From: Desulfurivibrionaceae bacterium
Lineage (GTDB): Bacteria > Desulfobacterota > Desulfobulbia > Desulfobulbales > VMSU01
Direction of reading: 5' to 3'
Length of the DNA: 64,000 nucleotides
Assembly (NCBI GenBank): GCA_030145275.1
Contig: JAQYVV010000009.1
Coordinates: 1-64,000 of the forward strand
Positions 8,033-16,309 of this stretch are shown piece after piece (position 1 is the stretch's first letter; each line of letters begins with the position of its first letter). The position numbers and the translations under genes are program-made. Under the pieces are notes generated by a model that searched no databases, was not told where the DNA came from, and saw nothing but the letters and a program-made list of their open reading frames with translations.

Positions 8033-8881
8033 TTAAATAATATAGAATACGGAGGGTCGTGTTCCGGTTGTTGGATTACGCTGAATTGTAAAGGTATTTT
8101 TCAAAACTTGGGATATTTCAGAATTAGGATCGTTAATATCTCCAAAAATAATGCCTTTGGTATCGCCACATGCTTCTACACAAGATGGTAATTTACCGTC
8201 AGCAATACGTTTTGCGCAAAGATTACATTTTTCAACAACACCGCGCATCCGGGTTGGGAACTCTTTATTGATGCCATTTGGATAAAATTTCATTTCTCCA
8301 TTAGCATATGTTTCTCGAGGATTTTTCCAATTGAAACTTCGAGCACCGTATGGGCATGCTGCCATGCAGAAACGGCAACCAATGCAACGATGGTAATCCA
8401 TCATAACGATGCCATCTTTATTTTTAAATGTTGCCTTTGTGGGGCAAGCTTTTACACAGGGTGGATTTGCACAATGATTGCAAGTCACCAATATTGGCAG
8501 ATTCTTTAAGGCATCATTCTTTTTATGATCGCTTTTCCCTTGAAAAGCGTGATTATAGCTTTCTGTCCAAATCCACTTAATTTCATCCTTTGGATTACCA
8601 TAATCAGGGACGTTGTGTTCAGCATGGCAGGCTGCAGTACATTTTTCAGCTAGTCCGGCAATCTGACCAAACTTTTTGGTATTGATAACCAGTCCGTACT
8701 GCTTCCCAACAACTTTCTCTTCTGCATGAGCATCGCTTTTTTCTGTAGCTTCACCATGCCCGCCACCAGAAGAGGCGTTTACCTCACCTTTTAAAAGGGT
8801 TGAGAAAGCTGTCGGCGCGCCAATTCCGGCGATAGCGCTGATACCAGCAATTTTCAGGAATTTTCTTCTTTTGACATCCAT
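8033..8881 (-). CDS. dsrO: DsrO, periplasmic ferredoxin-like iron-sulfur subunit
   Basis: A 282-residue protein starting with a twin-arginine signal (KRRKFLKIAGISA), so it should be exported folded through Tat. Four cysteine clusters follow, including CNHCANPPCVKACPT, CIGCRFCMAACPYGARSF and CNLCAKRIADGKLPSCVEAC, which bind several [4Fe-4S] clusters as in the NrfC/PsrB/DmsB family. A histidine- and glutamate-rich stretch lies just after the signal. It passes electrons between DsrJ haems and DsrP. Its gene touches dsrJ end to start (8882/8881). The requirement for Tat makes the frameshift in tatC at 21.4 kb relevant. Confidence 0.93.
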   Translation of the reverse strand: MDVKRRKFLKIAGISAIAGIGAPTAFSTLLKGEVNASSGGGHGEATEKSDAHAEEKVVGKQYGLVINTKKFGQIAGLAEKCTAACHAEHNVPDYGNPKDEIKWIWTESYNHAFQGKSDHKKNDALKNLPILVTCNHCANPPCVKACPTKATFKNKDGIVMMDYHRCIGCRFCMAACPYGARSFNWKNPRETYANGEMKFYPNGINKEFPTRMRGVVEKCNLCAKRIADGKLPSCVEACGDTKGIIFGDINDPNSEISQVLKNTFTIQRNPTTGTRPSVFYII

Positions 8882-9268
8882 TTAGTTTATCTCCTTAGGC
8901 TGGACGTGACAATCCCAACAGTAAGGTTTCACGGCTGCGTATGTGTGACATTCATCGCAAAATTTTGCCTTGCTTGTATGACAATTCATACATCCATTTT
9001 GCAAACTCTTCTCATATTTAACGCCTTCAACTACTTGATACTGTCTCTCACCTGACCTAACGACTTCATCTCGCCAATTGTTTAAGAGAGCCATATGGGA
9101 GGTCCGCATGAACTGAGTATCCTGAACACATTCCTTTTTCCCAACAGGTTTTTCAACCTTGGGTAGTTGTTCAGCCCCCCCTACATTGTACCAGATGGGA
9201 AATGTTATCATGATAACAAAGATTACCAACCCGGTTATAATCTTTCCTGAATCATACATCATTATCAC
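8882..9268 (-). CDS. dsrJ: DsrJ, triheme cytochrome c
   Basis: A 128-residue protein with an N-terminal membrane anchor (GLVIFVIMITFPIWYN) and three CxxCH haem sites close together near the C-terminus: CMNCH, CDECH and CWDCH. This matches DsrJ, the periplasmic triheme cytochrome of DsrMKJOP, which is known for unusual axial ligation of its haems. The start overlaps the end of dsrK by four bases (ATGA type), showing translational coupling. The protein is of ordinary length for the family. Confidence 0.93.
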   Translation of the reverse strand: MIMMYDSGKIITGLVIFVIMITFPIWYNVGGAEQLPKVEKPVGKKECVQDTQFMRTSHMALLNNWRDEVVRSGERQYQVVEGVKYEKSLQNGCMNCHTSKAKFCDECHTYAAVKPYCWDCHVQPKEIN

Positions 9269-10917
9269 CCTTCCATGCCTTCTAGGGCTTCAAAACGAAG
9301 TCCTGTTTCTTTTTCTTTTTCTCCATCCATTACCAGAGCGTTTCCGACCAACTCAGAAAGTCCACATACTTGAACCTCAGGCACCCAGTAATCAATCAGA
9401 GCACTAAGAGTTGCCCGGTCAATAGCACATACACAGCCTAGAGTGTTAACGTCATTCTTTTCATGGACATATTGCACCGCATTTGCACGAGGCAGGCCTG
9501 CGCGCATCCTCAGATCCATAATCTCACCGGTATTTAGCCCGGTTCCTGAACCGCAGCAAAAGGTTGTTTCTCGAATGGTATTTTCTGGCATCTCTTGGAA
9601 GTTGTTTACCACTGCTTTAAGAATCTCCCTGGGCTCCTCTAACATTCCCATGGCCCTGGAGGTGTTACATGAATCATGAAAAGTCACTTTTCTATGATCA
9701 TTGCGGCTTGGATCGAGTTTTAACTTCCCATGTTTAATCAGATCAGCGGTAAACTCTGAGATATGCACCATTTTGGTGGTTGCTGCATTTTCAAATACTG
9801 TTCCTGTAATTGGTGATTTTGGAACTTCAAGGAAATCTGCAGGACCATTCATGGTGTCCATATACTGGTGCAACACCCTCCACATGTGTCCGCACTCACC
9901 GCCGATAATCCATTTAACTCCTAGACGTTTTGCTTCCGCATACATCTTGGCATTCAATTTTTTCATCAACTCGTTATTGGTGAACAAACCGAAGTTCCCA
10001 CCTTCAGAGGCATAGGTACTCCAAGTATAGTCAAGTCCAATATGCTCAAAAAGGAGAAGATAACCCATGGCTGTGTATATACCAGGTTCAGCAAATACGT
10101 CAGCGGAAGGGGTAATAAAGAGAACTTCGGCCCCCTTCCTATTCCAGGTAGGGGTAATTCTAATCCCAGTAATTTCTTCTATATCGTCACAAAGATATTC
10201 CACATTCTCCTTCAAGGTATGAGGCTGAAGGCCCATGTGATTTCCGGTGCGATTTGAATTAGAAGCCGGCTCCAGAATCCAGTTGGTATTTACCCCCACC
10301 AGATGCAATAATTCCCTACCCATCATGGTGATTTCGGCAGTATCTATACCATATGGACAAAAAACCGAACAACGACGGCATTCTGTACATTGATAAAAAT
10401 ACATAAACCACTCTTTCAGAACTGCGAAGGTCATTTCCCGCGCCCCGGCAAGTCTTCCCAATATTTTGCCAGCCTTGGTAAACTCGTTCCGATATATGGA
10501 TCGCATTAACTCAGCCCGTAGAACTGGCATGTTCTTTGGATCACCGGTGCCGAGGAAAAAGTGACACTTATCGGCGCAGGCACCGCATCGCACACAACAG
10601 TCCATGAAGATCTTAAATGAGCGGAACTTATCCAAACGTTCCTTGATCCCATTTATGATTATCTCTTTCCAATTTTCTGGAAGTTTCCAATCCTCCGATT
10701 CAATATCCCAGTCACGCGGTTCCCCGAAAAGGCCTGGGTTATTTTTTAAAGCGTCTGAAATATATTCAACTTTTTCGCTTTTACCTTGATAGCAGTAATT
10801 ACCCGGTTCAAAAACTGCCGGAGTATCCATCCAGTCCTTTGCAGGCACTGCCCCCGTTGTGAGGGAAGGATCACTGGCTACCTTTACTCCTAACTCATCT
10901 GCTTTAAGATTTGCCAT
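9265..10917 (-). CDS. dsrK: DsrK, HdrD-like iron-sulfur catalytic subunit
   Basis: A 550-residue cytoplasmic subunit related to heterodisulfide reductase HdrD. Two [4Fe-4S] motifs are visible, CVRCGACADKCHF and CTECRRCSVFCPYGID, then two cysteine-rich CCG-type regions: HDSCNTSRAMG and the later TFCCGSGTGLNTGE. The CCG region holds the special cluster thought to reduce the DsrC trisulfide/disulfide at the end of dissimilatory sulfite reduction. It pairs with cytochrome b subunit DsrM, encoded 5 bp upstream. No dsrC or dsrAB is present in this window, which is normal since they are often elsewhere. Confidence 0.94.
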   Translation of the reverse strand: MANLKADELGVKVASDPSLTTGAVPAKDWMDTPAVFEPGNYCYQGKSEKVEYISDALKNNPGLFGEPRDWDIESEDWKLPENWKEIIINGIKERLDKFRSFKIFMDCCVRCGACADKCHFFLGTGDPKNMPVLRAELMRSIYRNEFTKAGKILGRLAGAREMTFAVLKEWFMYFYQCTECRRCSVFCPYGIDTAEITMMGRELLHLVGVNTNWILEPASNSNRTGNHMGLQPHTLKENVEYLCDDIEEITGIRITPTWNRKGAEVLFITPSADVFAEPGIYTAMGYLLLFEHIGLDYTWSTYASEGGNFGLFTNNELMKKLNAKMYAEAKRLGVKWIIGGECGHMWRVLHQYMDTMNGPADFLEVPKSPITGTVFENAATTKMVHISEFTADLIKHGKLKLDPSRNDHRKVTFHDSCNTSRAMGMLEEPREILKAVVNNFQEMPENTIRETTFCCGSGTGLNTGEIMDLRMRAGLPRANAVQYVHEKNDVNTLGCVCAIDRATLSALIDYWVPEVQVCGLSELVGNALVMDGEKEKETGLRFEALEGMEG

Positions 10918-10922
10918 TTTGA

Positions 10923-11969
10923 CTATTCCTTCTCCGCCGTAGGTTCATCTGCAACCGGTGCTTCTTCCTTCGCCGGCAATTCTTTTTCAAGCGGTAAACC
11001 CGCCTCAGCCATAAATTCTCTAAACTCATCCTCATAAGCCATGTATGAGTGTGGCTTAATTGAGGGATCATTCCAAGGGTTGATGTGCCGTACCATACGA
11101 TTATTGTTTGCCATATTTCTGGTTGGACTCATGAAGACGCCGCCCATATGCATCAACTTTGAAAATGGGAAATAGACTAGTAGAGTACAGACCAAAAAGA
11201 GGTGGATATAAAAGATTGAGCCAATCTCACCTGTAATTGTTGGGCTTAAGGTTGCAAGACCTACAGTGAGTTGCTTGATAGCTATGATATCTACCCTCAA
11301 ATAATACCTCATAAGTATACCGGTCAGGGCAATACCCAGAATCAGGAAAAGAGGGAAGTAATCAGCAGGAAGAGAGATATAACGAATTGCCGGCAACAGA
11401 ACTCTGCGAACAAAAAGGAAGAGCACGGCGCCAACTAGAATCAGGTCAGCCACATACAGTGTAGGAGCGCCAATCTGTAAAATTCCATCAAAAAACTCAA
11501 GAACAGGCACGAAGAACGGCATTGGATCCGTAAACAGACGCATATGCCTGACAACTATCACCAGAAATGAGTAGTGGAACAGCAGGGCAAAGAGCCAAAG
11601 GTATTTACTTGAACCATAACGCAACTTCGGTCCATCATATACCGAGGCTTGAGTGTTTCTAAAGAGTGACCTAAAGAGGACAACCTCAAAAAACATCCTG
11701 GCAACAACTCCTGCAGTAGTGGATGGGCAATCGATCTGATTTTGCTTAATCCACGGCAGGGAATTAGCCTGTCCACAGGTGGTTGGAATCCGGAACGGCA
11801 CGGGGGATTTTCCCCAACCCACCACCTTGTTGATGAACCCTCCTATAAAAACCAGGAGAGCTAGATACGGGAAGACGATCCCGAAAACTGGTGCCAGGCC
11901 TACTTGAACCCCCAAAAAGGCGATTAAAATAAGACCTAAGACTGCTACGAAGGGATACAGGATTTTCAT
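10923..11969 (-). CDS. dsrM: DsrM, NarI-like cytochrome b subunit
   Basis: A 348-residue membrane protein with an N-terminal helix pair and a NarI-type di-haem b domain. Helices carry histidines in LLFHYSFLVIVVRHMR and in the late IYIHLFLVCTLLVYFPFSKLMH segment, in the usual positions for haem b ligands. It should oxidise menaquinol and pass electrons to DsrK across the membrane. A Glu/Ala-rich cytoplasmic tail (KEEAPVADEPTAEKE) ends the protein. It is the first dsr gene of the operon; an RsbRD-N protein gene lies 33 bp upstream. Confidence 0.93.
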   Translation of the reverse strand: MKILYPFVAVLGLILIAFLGVQVGLAPVFGIVFPYLALLVFIGGFINKVVGWGKSPVPFRIPTTCGQANSLPWIKQNQIDCPSTTAGVVARMFFEVVLFRSLFRNTQASVYDGPKLRYGSSKYLWLFALLFHYSFLVIVVRHMRLFTDPMPFFVPVLEFFDGILQIGAPTLYVADLILVGAVLFLFVRRVLLPAIRYISLPADYFPLFLILGIALTGILMRYYLRVDIIAIKQLTVGLATLSPTITGEIGSIFYIHLFLVCTLLVYFPFSKLMHMGGVFMSPTRNMANNNRMVRHINPWNDPSIKPHSYMAYEDEFREFMAEAGLPLEKELPAKEEAPVADEPTAEKE

Positions 11970-12002
11970 TTACTGCTACCTCGCTTCAGATTGAACAACA
12001 GG

Positions 12003-12560
12003 TTAACAATCCTTTATAACCCGTAGTTCCTTTTTTTCTTCTTTATTTCCCCTCATCAAGCTGGAGGGGCAACGACCACCCTTCGCCAGCATGACATGAT
12101 TGCCTCTTTTCATCTCTTGAATCTTGACCTGATATATCAACTCCCGGTCTTTTGCATATACATCAAAACCGAGAAGGGCCACCTGGTCAACGATCCTATC
12201 AAAATCCGCCCACTCTTCCGACATGCTGCTCAAAATTTCTATGCCGCATATCTCTCTGACAACATCCTTTAACTCATAGAGAAAGGCAAGGGCCTTGGAA
12301 GGCTCCATGTCTTGAACGGCACGTAGTTTGATGAATTGAAATAACTCATTAGGCAGATCGACAATTTTCTCACCCGTACAGATACTTGCAAAAAGTCCTT
12401 CAATCCCTTTTTCAACACTGTACCCTAATGGGTTTGCAAAACGATCCTTCTGGCTCTTAAAAAACCTGGCTCCATCAGCTGAATAGGTTGACATCACCCT
12501 ATCAATCCAGGTGCTGACAATCTTAAGCTTATTTTCGATCAGGAGTTCTTGAAGAGACAT
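12003..12560 (-). CDS. RsbRD N-terminal-domain protein associated with dsrMKJOP
   Basis: The favoured start is the ATG at 12558-12560 (MSLQELLIENKL...), since RsbRD-N proteins usually begin right at the LLxxxKxxIxxxW segment; another ATG 15 codons upstream has no ribosome site. The protein has about 185 residues. The N-terminal two thirds match the RsbT co-antagonist RsbRD N-terminal domain, a globin-like helical sensor fold (KIVSTWIDRVMSTY, then FANPLGYSVEKGIEGLF). The C-terminal 25 residues are basic and of unknown role. Genes of this type precede dsrM in many sulfate reducers, so a regulatory or assembly role for DsrMKJOP is plausible but not proven. Confidence 0.8.
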   Translation of the reverse strand: MSLQELLIENKLKIVSTWIDRVMSTYSADGARFFKSQKDRFANPLGYSVEKGIEGLFASICTGEKIVDLPNELFQFIKLRAVQDMEPSKALAFLYELKDVVREICGIEILSSMSEEWADFDRIVDQVALLGFDVYAKDRELIYQVKIQEMKRGNHVMLAKGGRCPSSLMRGNKEEKKELRVIKDC

Positions 12561-12874
12561 ATCAGAAATTCTACCTATTTGTTCAATTATTTCAAAGACA
12601 ACCATAAAATGAGTGGTGCTTCATTCAGTAATAAACACGATTATCATGCTTTTTTCTTTTTTACAAGAAAAACTTTTATAAAATTTCAAGACAAGCTGTT
12701 TTTTTGGTAGAGCAGGAAGGGAAATATATTTTAATATTTTATATCAGTAAGTTATCAAAGATAACATATGATTAATTAGGGCTCATAGCACTGCCCGCCG
12801 TAGCCCCTCAGGCACCACATTGTTCCACTAATAGGTAAAAATAAAGAGGCCAACACTTACGCAGTATTACTATT
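12561..12874. other. A/T-rich spacer upstream of the dsr operon
   Basis: This 314-base gap holds the probable promoter region of the leftward dsr operon. It is A/T rich with poly-T/poly-A stretches (12650-12720). I see no clear -35/-10 pair, riboswitch or repeat, and no gene. Confidence 0.5.
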
Positions 12875-14185
12875 TTAAGCACCCTTTCCGTTTCTTTTTT
12901 CAACCTGTAGTGAAAATCGAATCCGTGACTTTCTAACAAAGAACACGACAAGACCTGTACACATTGCAGCAAAAGAGACCATGGATAAAATTCTATAGAA
13001 GATATCGACACCAAAATTATCGCTGACGAATCCTCCCGTTGCTGTTGCAATGGAGCCAACCCCAAAAATCAGAAAGAAGTTGACCCCAAAGCCCATGCCG
13101 TGGGAGGATTTCTTGGTGTATTTTGCAATAAGATAGTTCTGAGCAGGTTGCCAGGCATAGTAGATGAGGCTAAACAGGAGTGAAACCAGTATGAGCTTAT
13201 TGCCGGAAAAACGGCTTACCAGAAAGAGCAGTGGAGCAACTCCTGCAAAAATAATGGCAGGGAGAAATTCAGGCCGATCCAACTTATCATTGACCCAGCC
13301 TCCAAACCAGGCCCCAATAAGGCCTATACTTAAAACAGCCGTGGTCATGAAGCCGGCAATAACCACCGGCTCATCGTGGTTGGCCACGAATAGAATCTCT
13401 TCTTTAAAAAGAACAGGGAAGTAGGTGAGTGAGCCCCTGAAAATAAACCCCGAGAGTACAGAACCGAGATAAAGAACAAGAAGCGCAATGGGAACCATAT
13501 AAAAAATGTCCCCCCGACTTACTTTAGAAAGAACATCTCCTTCCAGTTCAACTGCCCCCTGTTTCTGGTATTTGGGTGTGAGGCTCTTTCTTTTGGCAAA
13601 GTTAAGCAAGGCTCCAAAGGAGAGGTCTTCTTCCTCGTGAATTCTTGAAAAGTAGAGAAGGAGGGCAAAGCCTAATCCTATCCCTCCGTAAATGATGTAA
13701 GCAGAACGCCACGAGTCAAAAAACATCACACAGAGTGCGGCAAAAAGGGGGGTCGCAAAAAGACCAACATTTCCCATGACGCCGTGAACCCCAAGCGCCT
13801 TCCCTTTATTCTCGGTCACCCTCCTGGCAATGAACGAAAGTCCTGCCGGATGATGAATGGAGGCAAAACATCCCAGAATGGCATAACTGAGGCCAAAGCT
13901 CCAAGCCTCCAGCGAGACACCAACTAGAATTGAGGTAAAAGACATCCCAAAAATGCCGATCGTGAGCATCCTTTTTGAACCATACTTGTCTGACAGGTAT
14001 CCCGCAGGAAACGCACCTAAGCCATACAAAAAGTAACCGATGTTGGCAATAATACCGATATCCATTAAAGACATGGAGTTCTCTGCGGCAATAATAACCA
14101 TAACAGCCGGGAAAAGGGTCATGAATCCATGGGTAATAAAGTGGGAGCAACTAGCCAACCAGGTAACCTTCTGCTGCTCAGTCAT
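12875..14185 (-). CDS. MFS transporter
   Basis: A 436-residue major facilitator protein with about twelve membrane helices. The signature between helices 2 and 3 reads GYLSDKYGSKRML, close to the canonical GxxxDRxGRR motif, and it recurs in weaker form between helices 8 and 9 (GGWVNDKLDR). A cytoplasmic central loop (HEEEDLSF... to EGDVLSKVSRGD) separates the halves. The early HFITHGFMTLFPAVM and IHHPAGLSFIA phrases resemble the fosmidomycin-resistance/Fsr-like branch. The substrate cannot be inferred. The gene stands alone between the dsr spacer and a family C element. Confidence 0.85.
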   Translation of the reverse strand: MTEQQKVTWLASCSHFITHGFMTLFPAVMVIIAAENSMSLMDIGIIANIGYFLYGLGAFPAGYLSDKYGSKRMLTIGIFGMSFTSILVGVSLEAWSFGLSYAILGCFASIHHPAGLSFIARRVTENKGKALGVHGVMGNVGLFATPLFAALCVMFFDSWRSAYIIYGGIGLGFALLLYFSRIHEEEDLSFGALLNFAKRKSLTPKYQKQGAVELEGDVLSKVSRGDIFYMVPIALLVLYLGSVLSGFIFRGSLTYFPVLFKEEILFVANHDEPVVIAGFMTTAVLSIGLIGAWFGGWVNDKLDRPEFLPAIIFAGVAPLLFLVSRFSGNKLILVSLLFSLIYYAWQPAQNYLIAKYTKKSSHGMGFGVNFFLIFGVGSIATATGGFVSDNFGVDIFYRILSMVSFAAMCTGLVVFFVRKSRIRFSLQVEKRNGKGA

Positions 14186-14236
14186 TCTTTTTTTCCCAAA
14201 TCAATTTTTTCCCTCAGAAGTAGTTCCATGTGGTGC

Positions 14237-14338
14237 CTAGGAGGCTGTCCGAGAATAGCTCCCCTACTGCAGATAAGCGCAGACATCAAAGCCGCAGAAA
14301 TTGCCCAATTTTCCGCTAATTCTCGAACAGCCTCCTAG
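14237..14338. repeat. Family C palindromic element
   Basis: It starts CTAGGAGGCTGTCCGAGAAT and ends with the near-perfect complement ATTCTCGAACAGCCTCCTAG. At 102 bp it matches the copies at 33567-33635 and 56338-56440. It fills the gap between the MFS and pyk genes, and could act as a terminator for pyk. Confidence 0.85.
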
Positions 14339-14379
14339 CAATATCGTCATAATCTTTTTTAGCGGAATTCAAAACAGAT

Positions 14380-15780
14380 TTAAATAGTCCTAACCTGAAC
14401 GGTCTCTATATAATTACCCTCCACCAAGATATCGGAGAGCACTATGATCTTATCGCCAGTTGTGACAATTTCTTTCCGTTTTAATTGTTCGATGCCACGC
14501 TGGATTGAGACCTCAGGATCTTTAGAAAATTTGATCCGATAGGCGTGGATGCCCCAATGAATACCGAGCCGCCGCCGTACATGGGTAGTATTGGTAAAGG
14601 CAAAGATGGGTGCAACTGGTCTACACCTGGAGAGCAGGACGGCAATCAAACCTCGCCTGGTTATGACTAAGGTTCCCACAGCCCTTAGATTGTTATTAAG
14701 AATGGCAGCACTGCGGGCAATCTCCTCTTTGGAGTTTTCAGAGACCGCCACCCGCACCCTGGTCTCTGCCTTCATCTTTTTCTCGATTCTTCTGGCCACC
14801 GTGTCCATGGTTTCAAGGGCTCTGAGCGGATGTTTTCCCGTGGCTGTCTCACCGGACAGCATTATGGCATCGGTCCCCTGCAGTACCGCATGGGTGATGT
14901 CAGTTACTTCGGCCCTGGTGGGAGTGGGATTGACGATCATCGACTCAAGCATGTGGGTTGCCACCACCACTGGTTTTCCGGCCTTCCGACATTTTCTGAT
15001 GATCTCATCCTGCAACAACGGCACCTCTTCATAGGGTAATTCGGCGCCCAAATCCCCACGGGCTATCATGATGCCATCTGTAACTTCTATGATCGCATCG
15101 AGATGCGGGATGGCCTCGGCGCTTTCGATCTTTGCCAGGATATCGATGGGGGCCTTTTTATCCTCCAGATACTCCTGTAGTTTGACAATGGACGAGGCAT
15201 CCCGCACAAAAGAAAGGGCGATGAAATCAATATTATTTTCGATCCCAAAGTTGATATCCTGCCAGTCCTTTTCGGTAATCGAAGGCAAATCAGCACTTTT
15301 CCCCCGAATGTTGACATGCCGCCTGGAGGTCAGAACCCCATCGTCAAGACTTGTGCAAAGCACATCTTTGCCTCTTATCTCCTGAACCTTGAGACTCAGC
15401 ATACCACCGTCGATCAAGACCGTATCACCCACTTCCACCTCATTGACAAAACCATCGTAGCGCACCTCCACGCAATAGGGTTCAAGCTCGGCCTGGCGGC
15501 GGATGGTCAAGGTCAGGAAATCACCTTTTTTAAGGATAATGTCCTGGCGCACATCACCGGTACGGACCTCAGGCCCCTTGGTGTCCAATAGAATGGCAAT
15601 GGGAAATCCTGTTTTTTTATTGATCCTCTTGATACTCTGAATAACCCGTCGGTGCCAATCCAGGGTACCGTGGGACATATTTAGGCGGGCCACATTCATG
15701 CCTTTTTCAGCAAGCTCTCGGAGAATTTCAAACCTGGCGGTCTGAGGACCAATGGTGCAAATTATTTTTGTTTCGCGCAT
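14380..15780 (-). CDS. pyk: Pyruvate kinase
   Basis: A 466-residue glycolytic enzyme converting phosphoenolpyruvate and ADP to pyruvate and ATP. It starts TKIICTIGPQT, with the conserved RLNMSHG at about residues 33-39 and an LDTKGPEVRTG nucleotide-site segment. The B domain follows, then the catalytic-barrel motifs IARGDLGAELP and the metal-binding IESAEAI; TATGKHPL lies further on. The C-terminal domain is shorter in effector-site features than the type I enzyme; allosteric control is not readable. All catalytic regions seem intact. It is monocistronic, with family B and C elements on either side. Confidence 0.95.
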   Translation of the reverse strand: MRETKIICTIGPQTARFEILRELAEKGMNVARLNMSHGTLDWHRRVIQSIKRINKKTGFPIAILLDTKGPEVRTGDVRQDIILKKGDFLTLTIRRQAELEPYCVEVRYDGFVNEVEVGDTVLIDGGMLSLKVQEIRGKDVLCTSLDDGVLTSRRHVNIRGKSADLPSITEKDWQDINFGIENNIDFIALSFVRDASSIVKLQEYLEDKKAPIDILAKIESAEAIPHLDAIIEVTDGIMIARGDLGAELPYEEVPLLQDEIIRKCRKAGKPVVVATHMLESMIVNPTPTRAEVTDITHAVLQGTDAIMLSGETATGKHPLRALETMDTVARRIEKKMKAETRVRVAVSENSKEEIARSAAILNNNLRAVGTLVITRRGLIAVLLSRCRPVAPIFAFTNTTHVRRRLGIHWGIHAYRIKFSKDPEVSIQRGIEQLKRKEIVTTGDKIIVLSDILVEGNYIETVQVRTI

Positions 15781-15863
15781 AATTGTCTTATTTTTTTAGT
15801 ACTTTAGTCGCTAATCTTGTAAATATTCGACTAACACTGGAAAACAACAATAACCAATAAAAT

Positions 15864-16015
15864 GTAAATGTTTGACAGGTAAGCGAAGACTCCGTCTGCT
15901 TCAGATGTGTTCGATCAGGTTGGCGAAGCGTAGTAGTTCTACGTGAGTCATCCTGATCGCACCCCAAGGGCACTTCCGTTGGGCGGGCGCAGCTGGAGTG
16001 TTGCCGAACATTTAC
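15864..16015. repeat. Family B palindromic element
   Basis: It begins GTAAATGTTTGACAGG and ends GTTGCCGAACATTTAC. The interior holds the palindromic stretch GCGAAGCGTAGTAGTTCTACG and a CCTGATCGC/GCGATCAGG-like pair. The ends match the copies at 37362-37468 and 59319-59426. It lies just upstream of pyk. Confidence 0.8.
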
Positions 16016-16309
16016 GCTAATTTCATATTTCTACCCCCCACGGCTTAGCGTTAGACTCCAGGCAGGATACTGATGAAATGAGTGGCAACAATTAAAAAAT
16101 GTTGCCGTCTAATCTTAAGGCACTTTTGCAGTTCATCTGGGCAGCTATACTCAGCTAAAAAACAGAAAAATCCTGGCCCAGTAAGCCATGCTGGATGCGA
16201 GGATCATAAGGTTAGTACTGGAGGGGTGAACTTGTCTTTTGTAAAATATTCGGCTTTGATGCCGAAACAGCTATAACCACGTAGTGGTAAGGATTGATCT
16301 CAGTTATGC
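16016..16309. other. Structured spacer between the hybrid kinase and family B element
   Basis: No gene is supported here. Small hairpins are visible: GGCAACA/TGTTGCC (16083-16106), TTCGGC/GCCGAA near 16248-16265 and TAACCAC/GTGGTAA near 16274-16290. I compared it by eye with c-di-GMP riboswitch and T-box consensus pieces and found no match. Confidence 0.4.

Noticed and set aside
16082-16309. Possible riboswitch upstream of pyk or downstream of the kinase
   Set aside because: Small hairpins exist, but I could not match any consensus core (c-di-GMP, T-box, glycine), and the strand relation to pyk puts a family B element in between.
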